Positions 33,125 through 41,509 of a DNA stretch of 64,000 nt are shown here, piece after piece. Source of the stretch: Flavobacterium sp. DG2-3 (lineage in GTDB: Bacteria; Bacteroidota; Bacteroidia; Flavobacteriales; Flavobacteriaceae); assembly GCF_030730925.1 (NCBI RefSeq), contig NZ_JAVAMB010000003.1, positions 1-64,000 on the forward strand, written 5' to 3'. Under the pieces are notes generated by a model. It searched no databases, was not told the DNA's origin, and saw only the letters and a program-made list of their open reading frames with translations. Each line of letters begins with the position of its first letter. The first letter of the stretch is position 1. Made by a program: the position numbers and the translations under genes.

Positions 33125-33522
33125 TTGATTACTTTTTCCATCATTTTTTCAGGATGCGCTAGTTTTGTAAATCCGAATTTCTCGTATAAAAAGTGCGCAT
33201 CGGTTGTTGCCAAACGCCAGATTTTGACTTCTTGCAATTGCGGTTCTTTCATCATAGCATCGATTAGGATTGAAGAATAGCCTTTTCCACGATATTGTTC
33301 ATCAATAAAAACATCCATTAAATAAGCAAAAACGACATAATCAGTTATTACGCGTGCAAAACCAATTTGTTTATCATCTAAATAAATTCCAAAACAAAAT
33401 GAAGCATCAATTGTACGTTGCACTTCGTCCATCGTTCGCCCCGCCGCCCAATAAATGTCCTTTAAAAAATTTTGTATAAACGGAACGTCGAGTTTTGTTT
33501 TATCTGTCGATACTTCTATCAT
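33121..33522 (-). CDS. GNAT-family N-acetyltransferase
   Basis: 133 residues. The acetyl-CoA binding segment is VFIDEQYRGKGYSSILIDAM (R/QxxGxG/A motif), preceded by IGFARVITDYVVFAYLMDV; the end KFGFTKLAHPEKMMEKV is typical. The ATG at 33522 is preferred; a longer frame reaches 33579 but its first residues come from a repeat-like stretch. Overlaps the DUF4260 gene by 4 bp. Substrate unknown. Confidence 0.88.
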   Translation of the reverse strand: MIEVSTDKTKLDVPFIQNFLKDIYWAAGRTMDEVQRTIDASFCFGIYLDDKQIGFARVITDYVVFAYLMDVFIDEQYRGKGYSSILIDAMMKEPQLQEVKIWRLATTDAHFLYEKFGFTKLAHPEKMMEKVIK

Positions 33523-33605
33523 TTCGTTGAGTTTTTTTGCCACAACCCGAGCGATAGCGAACAGGCGAAGCAATTTCACTAATTACTCTAATTTCTTTTT
33601 TTATT

Positions 33606-33718
33606 TAGCCACAGATTAAAAGATTTTCACAGATTTTTTAATTATTTTAATCCTTTAATCTGTGGCAGAAAATAATTAAAATAAAATTCGTGCAAATTCG
33701 TGCAATTCGTGGCTAACT
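33606..33718. repeat. CTGTGGC palindrome plus half of CGTGGC element
   Basis: TAGCCACAGATTAAAAG to CCTTTAATCTGTGGC (33606-33666) is a standalone copy of the unit nested at 31505. Then ATTCGTGCAATTCGTGGCTA (33695-33714) is one arm of the ATTCGTGAATTCGTGGC element found complete at 51725-51785. Confidence 0.7.
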
Positions 33719-33719
33719 T

Positions 33720-34499
33720 TTAAATCTTGTATAATACAGGCTTACTAGGACTTGCGTCGTTTTCAAAAGAAGCGATCTGCAAGTTTAGGATATAATCTCC
33801 GTCTTCAACTTTATCAGAAACATAAATCATTTCTGTAATTGTTGCATTTAATCTCGCATCTGAATTTAAATTGTGCGTGTCTTTTACATTCCAAAATGCT
33901 TTATGCGCCAATAATTTTCCTTCGTCATGCTCTTTGTCAACACTTGGCAAATCGATCAATAAATGTTGAATTTCGCTTTCGCGGATGAAAATCGCTGCTT
34001 CTTCTGAAAGATACGGCGGATTGGTATTCGAATATTTTCTTGATTTTTTGTCCTGTTCATTTGGAATTGTTCGAATAATCAAAGCCTCAATTGTCTTGCT
34101 GAGCGGAGTCGAAGCATCTTTTGTCACATTGAGCGGAGTCGAAATGCTTTCCTTCGTAATCACAAAATCTTCACCTTGTTTTTCAGGTTCAACCGTAATC
34201 AATCTCGCAAAAAAGAAAAACTGTTTTAAAGACTGATTAATGCTGTAAAAATCATTGGTAATATGCCCCAAACATTCCGTATGCGTTCCATGCCCATGCG
34301 GATTAAAGAAAATATTATTAAAATTCGTCGATGATTTCCCTTCCGAAACTTTTCCGATCCAATCGCCAAAAACTACAGGTTCTATACTTGGTTTTTCAAT
34401 ATACCAAGCAATCGGATTTTCATCTGTATTCGTTAATGGAATTGAGATATCAATAGGTTTTGACAAGTCTATTTGGAAGTTGTTGATTGTTGCTTTCAT
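33720..34499 (-). CDS. Cyclase family protein (kynurenine formamidase-like) with repeat insert
   Basis: 259 residues. The metal motif HGHGTHTECLGH (68-79) and the later HKAFWNVKDTH are those of the cyclase/KynB-type metal hydrolase family. Between about 117 and 136 the protein has two close copies of STPL (KESISTPLNVTKDASTPLSK); their DNA, at 34099-34114 and 34127-34146, is two arms of the GAGCGGAGTCGAA intergenic repeat read in frame. The insert is probably a surface loop that leaves the fold intact. Likely an amide or lactone hydrolase; substrate not known. Confidence 0.82.
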   Translation of the reverse strand: MKATINNFQIDLSKPIDISIPLTNTDENPIAWYIEKPSIEPVVFGDWIGKVSEGKSSTNFNNIFFNPHGHGTHTECLGHITNDFYSINQSLKQFFFFARLITVEPEKQGEDFVITKESISTPLNVTKDASTPLSKTIEALIIRTIPNEQDKKSRKYSNTNPPYLSEEAAIFIRESEIQHLLIDLPSVDKEHDEGKLLAHKAFWNVKDTHNLNSDARLNATITEMIYVSDKVEDGDYILNLQIASFENDASPSKPVLYKI

Positions 34500-34555
34500 A
34501 TTTTTGGTTTAACCGCAGGGCACGCAAAGAATTACGCAAAGGTCGCTAATGTTTT

Positions 34556-34933
34556 TTAAAGATTGTTCGCGACTCTTTTAATTCCATTTTTTAATAAGGA
34601 AACATTAAAGTTTATTAATAATCCTAGTTTACAATTTGTTAGTTTTAAATAGGTCAATAGTTGAGCAAAATGTACTTCATTTAAACAATCAACCGCTTTT
34701 ATTTCCAAAATTAGTTTATTTTCAACTAAAATATCTAAGCGATAACCAACATCCAATTTTACTTCTTCATAAATTAGTGGTAATGCTTTTTGTTTTTCGA
34801 CATAAATGCCTAATTTCTTTAGTTCATAGAATAGACATTCTTCATAAGCGCTTTCCAAAAGACCTGGACCCAAAGTTTGGTGAACTTTCAAAGCGGAATT
34901 GAATACAATTCTTGATAAATCATTTTCTAACAT
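34556..34933 (-). CDS. GxxExxY family protein
   Basis: 125 residues. It has the name-giving motif GPGLLESAYEECL and EVKLDVGYRLDILVENKLIL with EIKAVDCLNEVHFAQLLTYL, the PD-(D/E)XK nuclease-like core (D..EIK). The family is frequent in Bacteroidota, Planctomycetes and related groups, often near repeats, and its role is unknown. The gene sits between CGCAAAG-type repeat copies (34505-34555 and 35010-35048). Confidence 0.88.
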   Translation of the reverse strand: MLENDLSRIVFNSALKVHQTLGPGLLESAYEECLFYELKKLGIYVEKQKALPLIYEEVKLDVGYRLDILVENKLILEIKAVDCLNEVHFAQLLTYLKLTNCKLGLLINFNVSLLKNGIKRVANNL

Positions 34934-35048
34934 AGTGTTTAAATAAAATTAAACTCAAATATAGAATTTTGAAATCAAAAAAATAGCTTAATTCTTACAA
35001 AAAAAATAAAAATAGCGTTCTTTGCGTAATTCTTAGCGAACCTTGCGG

Positions 35049-36194
35049 TTAAACTTCAACATCCAAATAAAACAAATCGCTAGCAATTCCATCCGTTAGA
35101 AATTTTCCTTTTAAAGTTGGTTTCAAGATATTGTTTTCGATTGAAAGCAAATCATCGTTTAAGAATTTTTGAGATTGCTTTTTAAGATAATTCAAATATT
35201 CGATTCCAAATTCGTTTTCAATTCTTTCCAGAGAAACGCCCCAAATCGTTCGTAAACCCGTCATAATGTATTCATTATAACGGTCAGAAATGGTTAAAGT
35301 TTCCGTTTCGATCGGAAGTTCGTTGTTTTGAATTGCTTTTAGATAAAGCGAATTATTAGCAATATTCCAACCTCGTTTTTCTCCATCATAACTATGTGCC
35401 GACGGACCGATTCCGATATATTTTTTGCCTAGCCAATACGCCGAATTATTTTTGGAGAAATAATTTTCTTTTCCAAAATTCGATAATTCGTAATGAATAA
35501 AACAGTTTTTCTGAAGCATGTCAACCAAAATCGAGAAATGATTAGAAGCCGCTTCATCCTGCGGTTCAGCAATTTTCCCAGTCTGAATTAATTTGCTCAA
35601 AGCTGTTTTTGGTTCGACCGTCAAAGCATAACTCGAAATATGCGGAATGCCAAAATCCAAAGCAATTTGAATATTTTGTCTCCACATTTCGTCACTCATT
35701 CCTGGAATTCCATAAATTAAATCCAACGAAATATTATCAAAATATTTGGTCGCTTCTTCCAAACATTTTTTGGCTTCCGCCGAATTATGAGCACGGTTCA
35801 TCATTTTCAAATCGTCTTCATAAAAAGACTGAATTCCGATGCTTAAACGATTTATCGGACTTTTTGATAATTCTAAAATTCGTTCAGCAGACAAATCATC
35901 TGGATTGGCTTCGAGCGTAATTTCTGGATTTTCGGCAACTTTATAGTTTTTATAAACTTCCTCAATCAGAAAATTGATTTCAAAAGAAGTTAAAACCGAA
36001 GGAGTACCACCGCCAAAATAAATGGTTTCAATGATATTGTCATCCTGAGCGGAGCCGAAGGGTTTACGCATCGCAATTTCTTTAGCCAAAGCCAAAACCA
36101 TCTCATCTTTCTTCTTCATCGAAGTCGAAAAGTGAAAATCGCAGTAATGACAAGCCTGCTTGCAAAATGGTATGTGAATGTAGATGCCTGACAT
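35049..36194 (-). CDS. hemW: HemW-like radical SAM protein with repeat insert
   Basis: 381 residues. The radical SAM cluster CKQACHYCDF (Cys11, 15, 18) with the added Phe/Cys pattern, YFGGGTPSVL, EANPDDLS and RLSIGIQSF match HemW, a haem chaperone formerly called oxygen-independent coproporphyrinogen oxidase. It lacks the features of true HemN. Residues about 44-53 (KPFGSAQDDN) are encoded by an arm of the CCTGAGCGGAGCCGAAGGG repeat (36044-36062) inserted before the GGGTP strand. A repeat fills the gap to ruvC. Confidence 0.9.
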   Translation of the reverse strand: MSGIYIHIPFCKQACHYCDFHFSTSMKKKDEMVLALAKEIAMRKPFGSAQDDNIIETIYFGGGTPSVLTSFEINFLIEEVYKNYKVAENPEITLEANPDDLSAERILELSKSPINRLSIGIQSFYEDDLKMMNRAHNSAEAKKCLEEATKYFDNISLDLIYGIPGMSDEMWRQNIQIALDFGIPHISSYALTVEPKTALSKLIQTGKIAEPQDEAASNHFSILVDMLQKNCFIHYELSNFGKENYFSKNNSAYWLGKKYIGIGPSAHSYDGEKRGWNIANNSLYLKAIQNNELPIETETLTISDRYNEYIMTGLRTIWGVSLERIENEFGIEYLNYLKKQSQKFLNDDLLSIENNILKPTLKGKFLTDGIASDLFYLDVEV

Positions 36195-36196
36195 TT

Positions 36197-36348
36197 TTAA
36201 TTAGATAATTAGAGAATGTGTCAATTAGATAATTTATTTAGTTGTGTACAGAATTATCTAATTTTCAAATTATCTCAATTGACAAATTTAACTAGATAAT
36301 TTATTTCAGTGTCTATAGAATTATCTAATTATCAAATTGGCACATTGA
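36197..36348. repeat. TTAGATAATT palindromic cluster
   Basis: TTAGATAATT and AATTATCTAA words alternate with CAATT and GTGTC, giving two stacked hairpins. The same kind of cluster fills 60943-61140. It occupies the exact space between the hemW start and the ruvC stop. Confidence 0.7.
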
Positions 36349-36349
36349 C

Positions 36350-36904
36350 TCATTTCTTAACTCTATCCTCGTTTTGTTTAAAAAATGCGTCCCAACCTGA
36401 ATAACTTTTTCCAGCGACCACTTTTCCAGAATTAAAGTGATGACAAACCGCAGCCGCCAAACCATCTGTAGAATCAAGATTTTTTGGTAATTCTTTTAAT
36501 CCTAAGAGCTGTTGCAGCATTTTAGCAACCTGCTCTTTGCTGGCATTTCCGTTTCCAGTAATGGCCATTTTTATCTTTTTAGGTTCGTATTCTGTAATCG
36601 GAATTCCTCTTGAAAGTCCCGCAGCCATTGCAACCCCTTGCGCACGGCCAAGCTTAAGCATAGACTGAACGTTTTTGCCAAAGAAAGGTGCTTCAATCGC
36701 AATTTCGTCTGGGCAATGCGTTTCAATTAATTCGATCGTTCTTTCGAAAATGATTCTTAATTTTTGGTAATGATTATCGTATTTGGAAAGCTGCAGTTCG
36801 TTCAATTGCAGAAATTCCATTTTTTTATTGGTTACTTTTATCAGTCCAAAACCCATGATTGTGGTTCCGGGGTCAATACCTAATATGATGCGTTCTTGTG
36901 TCAT
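36350..36904 (-). CDS. ruvC: Holliday junction endonuclease RuvC
   Basis: 184 residues. Catalytic acidic residues are in ILGIDPGTTIMGFG (Asp11), IAIEAPFFGKNV (Glu) and LDSTDGLAAAVCHH (Asp); the DNA-binding AQGVAMAAG segment is present. It resolves Holliday junctions together with RuvAB. The ATG at 36904 is used; an upstream TTG would add six residues with no support. Divergent from the flippase-like gene. Confidence 0.96.
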   Translation of the reverse strand: MTQERIILGIDPGTTIMGFGLIKVTNKKMEFLQLNELQLSKYDNHYQKLRIIFERTIELIETHCPDEIAIEAPFFGKNVQSMLKLGRAQGVAMAAGLSRGIPITEYEPKKIKMAITGNGNASKEQVAKMLQQLLGLKELPKNLDSTDGLAAAVCHHFNSGKVVAGKSYSGWDAFFKQNEDRVKK

Positions 36905-37020
36905 TCTTAGTTGGTTACACAAAGTTTCGCTAAGCTGCCACAGAGATTCACAAAGTTTTTATTTTCTCCGTGCATCTTTGTGATTTCTTCGTGAATCTTT
37001 GCGAAATAGCTTTACTTTTG
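36905..37020. repeat. Intergenic palindrome between divergent genes
   Basis: Arms ACACAAAGTTTCGC and GAATCTTTGCGAAAT pair across a middle with CACAGAGATTCACAAAG and CTTTGTGATTTCTTCGTG. A -7-like TACTTTTG lies at 37013-37020, just before the plus-strand ATG at 37025. Confidence 0.6.
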
Positions 37021-37024
37021 CGGC

Positions 37025-37969
37025 ATGATTTCAATTCCTCACAAAGCTAAGCAATTCCTAGTTCTTCTGGCCAAACTTTTAATCGTTGGCGGTGCATTTT
37101 ATTTTATATACAACCAGCTGGCGAATAACGACAAATTAGACTGGCAGAAGTTTATTGTATTGTTCCAAAAAAATCAATCGGTTTTAGGGATTTCGTTTAT
37201 TTTGCTTTTGAGTGTTTTGAACCGCTATTTTGAGATTTTGAAATGGCAGAATCTCGCGCAGGTTATTCATAAGATATCGCTTTACGAAGCTACAAAACAG
37301 GTTTTAGCCGCTTTAACAGCTGGGATTTTTACGCCAAATGGAGTAGGGGAGTACGCAGGAAAAGCGTTATATTATCCAAAATCGGAGGCCAAAAGAGTCG
37401 TATTTCTAAACTTAATCTGCAACGGAATTCAGATGATTTTAACGATCATTTTTGGAGTTTTCGGACTGCTATATTTCAATGCGCAGTTCAATGTTATTAC
37501 AACCAAAACAGTGCTGATTCTTTTCGGAGGATTTCTATTGCTTTTAATTCTACTTTTTTCCATCAAAAAAATAAAAATTAAAGGCTATTCTATTGAAAAA
37601 CTAATTCATAAAATCAATGAAATTCCAAAATCAGTTCATCAGAAAAATATCTTTTTAGGAATCTGCCGTTATGTGGTTTTTTCGCATCAATATTACTTTT
37701 TGTTTTTGGGTTTTGATGTCGATTTGCCGTATTTGACATTAATGGCAGCGATTACATCGGTTTATTTTTTGGCTTCGTCATTACCGACTTTTCAGTTTTT
37801 AGATTTTGCCGTAAAAGGAAGTGTTGCCATTTATTTCTTTGGAATTCTGGGCGTAAACGAATGGATTGTCATTTTCATCTCTACTTTGATGTGGTTTCTA
37901 AATGTAGTTCTGCCAGTTGTTTTAGGAAGTTATTTTGTATTGAATTTTAAAACCAAAACGACAGAATGA
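37025..37969 (+). CDS. Lysylphosphatidylglycerol synthase TM-region-like (flippase-like) protein
   Basis: 314 residues, about seven to eight membrane segments, matching the UPF0104/LPG_synthase_TM group: LNRYFEILKWQNLAQVI, TAGIFTPNGVGEYAGKALYY and SSLPTFQFLDFAVKGSVAIY. No catalytic domain for lysyl transfer, so it is the membrane part only. The stop overlaps the next gene (GT2) by 4 bp; the pair may make or move a glycolipid. Role inferred from family and neighbour. Confidence 0.82.
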   Translation: MISIPHKAKQFLVLLAKLLIVGGAFYFIYNQLANNDKLDWQKFIVLFQKNQSVLGISFILLLSVLNRYFEILKWQNLAQVIHKISLYEATKQVLAALTAGIFTPNGVGEYAGKALYYPKSEAKRVVFLNLICNGIQMILTIIFGVFGLLYFNAQFNVITTKTVLILFGGFLLLLILLFSIKKIKIKGYSIEKLIHKINEIPKSVHQKNIFLGICRYVVFSHQYYFLFLGFDVDLPYLTLMAAITSVYFLASSLPTFQFLDFAVKGSVAIYFFGILGVNEWIVIFISTLMWFLNVVLPVVLGSYFVLNFKTKTTE

Positions 37970-39069
37970 TTTTTGGATTTTTTTCCATATTAGCCATTTA
38001 CATCATAAGCATTGCTTTGCTTATTTATGGTTTTTTTAAAATAAAAACATACCAAAAAAAGAATCTAGATCCGAAAACTAGTTTTACGATTATAGTTCCT
38101 TTTCGGAATGAAAAAGAAAATCTTCCAATACTTTTAGAAAGTTTTTCTAATGTGAATTATCCAAAAAATCTATTCAAAGTTATTTTGGTAGATGACAGCT
38201 CTATCGAGAAATTCCAAATTTTAAATTCCAAATTCCAAGTTTTTATTGTTGATAATTTCAGGACTTCTAATTCTCCCAAAAAAGATGCCATTACAACCGC
38301 AATGCAACACGTGAAAACCGATTGGGTTATTACCACCGATGCCGATTGTATTGTTCCTGAAAACTGGCTTTTGACTTTTGATAATTACATTCAAGAAAAT
38401 AAAGTTTCAATGCTAGCTGGAGCTGTGACTTATGAATGTGATAACTCTTTTTTAGATCATTTTCAGCAATTAGATTTAACAAGCCTGCAAGGCGCAACAA
38501 TTGGAAGTTTTGGTTTGAAAAATGGCTTTATGTGCAACGGAGCCAATTTTGCGTACAAAAAATCATTATTTGAAGATTTGAATGGTTTTGAGGGCAACAA
38601 TAAAATTGCAAGTGGCGATGACGTTTTTTTACTGCAAAAAGCAATTGAAAAATTCCCGAAAGAAGTCCATTACTTAAAGGCAGAAGAGGCAATTGTCACA
38701 ACAAAGCCAACCGAAAATTGGAAATCTTTATTTTATCAAAGAGTGCGTTGGGCCGCCAAAACAAGTTCTTACAAAAGTACTTTTGGTAAATTTTTGGGGC
38801 TAATTGTTTTCTTTGGAAATCTAAGTTTTGTTGTTGGATTTTTTCTTCTGATTTTCGGAATCTGGCCTTATCCAATTTTTGTAATTTTTGCTTTTGCTAA
38901 AGTTGCAATTGATTTTGTTTTGCTTTCAATAACGAATCAATTTTTGACTACAACGAGAATTAAAAGCCTTTTATTAAGCAGTTTGCTTTATCCGTTTTTT
39001 AGTTCAACTGTCGCTTTGTATAGTCTATTTGGTTCTTACGAGTGGAAAGACAGAAAATTCAAAAAGTAA
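37966..39069 (+). CDS. Glycosyltransferase family 2, membrane-bound
   Basis: 367 residues. An N-terminal membrane segment, then the GT-A fold: FTIIVPFRNEKENLPILLES, VILVDDSS, and TDADCIVPENW (DxD-like). Later SGDDVFLLQKAI and the QRVRWAAKT motif (Q/RxxRW) are present, as in processive GT2 enzymes; three membrane segments lie at the end. It overlaps the flippase-like gene. Likely adds a sugar to a lipid carrier or polysaccharide; donor and acceptor unknown. Confidence 0.9.
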   Translation: MIFGFFSILAIYIISIALLIYGFFKIKTYQKKNLDPKTSFTIIVPFRNEKENLPILLESFSNVNYPKNLFKVILVDDSSIEKFQILNSKFQVFIVDNFRTSNSPKKDAITTAMQHVKTDWVITTDADCIVPENWLLTFDNYIQENKVSMLAGAVTYECDNSFLDHFQQLDLTSLQGATIGSFGLKNGFMCNGANFAYKKSLFEDLNGFEGNNKIASGDDVFLLQKAIEKFPKEVHYLKAEEAIVTTKPTENWKSLFYQRVRWAAKTSSYKSTFGKFLGLIVFFGNLSFVVGFFLLIFGIWPYPIFVIFAFAKVAIDFVLLSITNQFLTTTRIKSLLLSSLLYPFFSSTVALYSLFGSYEWKDRKFKK

Positions 39070-39104
39070 CTTATAATAAGCTTATATGCCTTACATGGTT
39101 AAAT

Positions 39105-39590
39105 TTATTTATCTTCTTTTGCTTTTATAATAACCGGCAAAATAAATTGCGTTTTTACTGGAATCCCACGTTTTATGGCTGGATTTACTTTTGGGAAATC
39201 GACTAGACGCGCATGCAGTATGCTGTCGATTTTTATGGTGTCGTAAGCCACAGAATCTTTAGGAAACTGAGGCTCAAACTTCATCGTAGAGTTAGGAAAG
39301 ACAGTTACTTTAACTTCAATTGTATCCAATTCAGGATATAAAATAGACAACGTATCGATGTTTAATTTTTCCTGAATGAGACTCGACATTACTTCAAAAA
39401 AGCATTGCTGGCGAAGTTTTTTATCTGCAATTTTATCGCAATCTGGTAAAGAAGGATATTCATCAACTTCTTTCCAATTGATTGATTTTAATTCCTTTTG
39501 AAGTAACTCTTTTTCAGACGGAACCTGCTTCTCAAAGTATTGACAAGAATTAAAAAGGAGACAAATGAAAAATAGGAAAAACTGCTTCAA
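39105..39590 (-). CDS. Lipoprotein with possible TonB-like C-terminal part
   Basis: 161 residues. Signal with lipobox FNSC (Cys16). The mature part has LPDCDKIADKKLRQQCFFEV and ends VNPAIKRGIPVKTQFILPVI, reminiscent of the C-terminal region of energy-transducer/TonB-like proteins of Flavobacteriia, but without full domain signs. Convergent with the GT2 gene. Next to another exported unknown at 39640-40023 on the same strand, 49 bp away. Confidence 0.7.
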   Translation of the reverse strand: MKQFFLFFICLLFNSCQYFEKQVPSEKELLQKELKSINWKEVDEYPSLPDCDKIADKKLRQQCFFEVMSSLIQEKLNIDTLSILYPELDTIEVKVTVFPNSTMKFEPQFPKDSVAYDTIKIDSILHARLVDFPKVNPAIKRGIPVKTQFILPVIIKAKEDK

Positions 39591-39639
39591 GATTTTAAAG
39601 TTGAATTGAATAGAAAAAAATTGTGGTATAAAAATACGA

Positions 39640-40023
39640 TTATTTTTTTTGAGATGCTTTGTATTCTAAATAATCTTCATAGCTTTCCGACAGCCATTTT
39701 TCTTTGTTTTGAGCGGCAACTTCTTTTTGATCAGGATACAAACGAGCAAGACGATCAGAAAAAGTGGCAATTTGAACCGTATAGTCGTAATATTCGGTCT
39801 TAGTCAGCAAAATATCTGGATTGTTTTTCTTGGTAAAAAACTCAAAGAAAAGCGCATCAAATTCCTTCATAGAAAAATTTAAAATCTTTTTCTTGTTGAT
39901 TCGATATAAGCTGTCTTGCAATATTTGATCTTGTAAAGGAAGTTTTTTTGTCTGCGCATTGCTATTCTGACTAATCGCAAAAATTAGAAATGTATATAGT
40001 AATATTTGAATTATATAACGCAT
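39640..40023 (-). CDS. Exported protein of unknown function
   Basis: 127 residues with a signal peptide (YIIQILLYTFLIFAISQNSN, ending NAQ). The mature part is helical and charged (FSMKEFDALFFEFFTKKNNP and WLSESYEDYLEYKASQKK). Not recognised. The start at 40023 gives a normal signal peptide; the open frame goes on upstream to 40191 but would bury the signal. Divergent from the DUF456 gene, with 46 bp between starts. Confidence 0.72.
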   Translation of the reverse strand: MRYIIQILLYTFLIFAISQNSNAQTKKLPLQDQILQDSLYRINKKKILNFSMKEFDALFFEFFTKKNNPDILLTKTEYYDYTVQIATFSDRLARLYPDQKEVAAQNKEKWLSESYEDYLEYKASQKK

Positions 40024-40069
40024 CTCACAAAATTTAATGTAATTTGTAGGTGCAAAATTACAAAAAGTT

Positions 40070-40570
40070 ATGGATTTAATCTTAGTATTATTAGGTTTTA
40101 TATGTATGATTGTTGGAGTTTTCGGGAGCTTTATACCTGTTCTTCCTGGCTTATCTTCTTCGTGGGTCGGACTGCTTTTGCTGTATCTCACAAAGGCAGT
40201 CGAAAATAATTACTGGGTATTAGGAATCACTTTTGTTGTAATGGTCATTATTACAATATTAGATTATGTAATTCCTTCAAAAGGAACAAAAAAGTTCGGT
40301 GGGAGCTCCTAAGGGGTCTGGGGAACCAACATTGGTTTGATAGTCGGAATTTTAGCGCCAATTCCGTTTGGAATTATAATCGGACCATTTGTGGGTGCTT
40401 TTATCGGCGAATTAATGTATGACTCTCAGAATCATCAAAGGGCCTTAAAAGCAGCTACTGGATCGCTATTAGGATTCCTCGCTTCGAGTTTTGTTAACTT
40501 TCTGTTTGCAGTAGTTTATTTGGGTATATTTTTAAGCATTATGTGGGAATATCGAAACATTTTATTTTAA
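40070..40570 (+). pseudogene. DUF456 membrane protein with in-frame TAA
   Basis: 166 codons in one frame, broken once by TAA at 40310-40312. Before it: DLILVLLGFICMIVGVFGSF, PGLSSSWVGLLLLYLTKAV and KGTKKFGGSS; after it: GVWGTNIGLIVGILA, GIIIGPFVGAFIGELMYDSQ, as in intact DUF456 proteins. The frame is kept across the stop, and the two parts join at the family's normal spacing, so a single base change in a sense codon explains it. A recent nonsense mutation, a sequencing error, or readthrough are possible. A TTG at 40337 could restart the second half. Confidence 0.8.
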
Positions 40571-40777
40571 TTCTATAACATTTTCAGGTCTTTAGCTTTA
40601 GAAATAAAAACAAACAAAAGGTTTTTCTTACATGTTTTTATTTTGTAATTGAAGGCGAAAAGGTTGTATTTACTAGTGTTAAGGAGTTTTTATTGTTAAG
40701 AACTGGTTATTAGGAAGGTAAATTTTTAACTTAATTTTTGGAAATGTTAAAATATTTTATATTTTTATCACGATAAA

Positions 40778-40800
40778 CGATAAAAAGCCTCATTTTATCG
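40778..40800. promoter_or_regulatory. Hairpin/operator CGATAAAA-n7-TTTTATCG
   Basis: Perfect 8-bp inverted repeat 38 bp before the DUF937-like gene, with one more CGATAAA directly to its left (40771-40777). It could be an operator or an mRNA hairpin. The rest of the 268-bp gap is AT-rich with nothing clear. Confidence 0.5.
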
Positions 40801-40838
40801 ATTATTTTAAACGAATATAAATAATCATTTTTTAAGTT

Positions 40839-41447
40839 ATGAGTATGACCCCAAACCTACAAATTGAACTTAGACGCTTTATTTCTTCTAATGTTGTCTC
40901 CAAGTTAAACAAGTTTTATTTTGAGAATGATGCACTGCTAATAAAGGGAATAGACGTCTCGATCGGCACGATTTTAATGGGACTCTACAACAAAGCCGAA
41001 GAATCTGATTTTTATTCTGAAATCGTTTCACTAATCCAAGAAGATTCCACTTTTTACCAAGAAGTAGATTTTAATGCAGGCAGAATATTATCAGTCGACG
41101 ACTGTTACCGATTAGAAGGAAATATATTGCTGAAAGAATTATTTGCTAATAAAAAAGGCAGAATTTCAGAAATGGTTTCCAATGAAGTTGGTATAAAAAG
41201 CGAAACAGCTCGTGAAATACTTAACTTTTCAGCATTACTTGTAATGTCTTACTTAAGATACAATCTTCAATTAATAGAAAGTTTAAAACTTCTTTTAGAC
41301 GACCAAAAAAGAGAAATTTTAAACAGTATTCCTCCCGGAATCAAAATCATCCTAGGCTTTTCATCTTACGAAACAGTAGAAGATAAAAACCAATCTATCG
41401 GAAGATCTATTTTTACCCTTTTCGGACATAATTTCTTTAGTTTCTAA
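40839..41447 (+). CDS. DUF937-like protein
   Basis: 202 residues, no signal peptide. Repeated helical blocks (GTILMGLYNKAEESDFYSEI; LLKELFANKKGRISEMVSNE then GIKSETAREILNFSALLVMS) resemble the DUF937 family, in which such segments are often followed by an OmpA domain; that domain is absent here. Role unknown. Preceded by a palindrome that may be a control site. Confidence 0.65.
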   Translation: MSMTPNLQIELRRFISSNVVSKLNKFYFENDALLIKGIDVSIGTILMGLYNKAEESDFYSEIVSLIQEDSTFYQEVDFNAGRILSVDDCYRLEGNILLKELFANKKGRISEMVSNEVGIKSETAREILNFSALLVMSYLRYNLQLIESLKLLLDDQKREILNSIPPGIKIILGFSSYETVEDKNQSIGRSIFTLFGHNFFSF

Positions 41448-41509
41448 AAATAAAAAATCCCATTTTCAGAAGAAAACAGGATTCATTTATAATCTTAATT
41501 TGAAAACAA

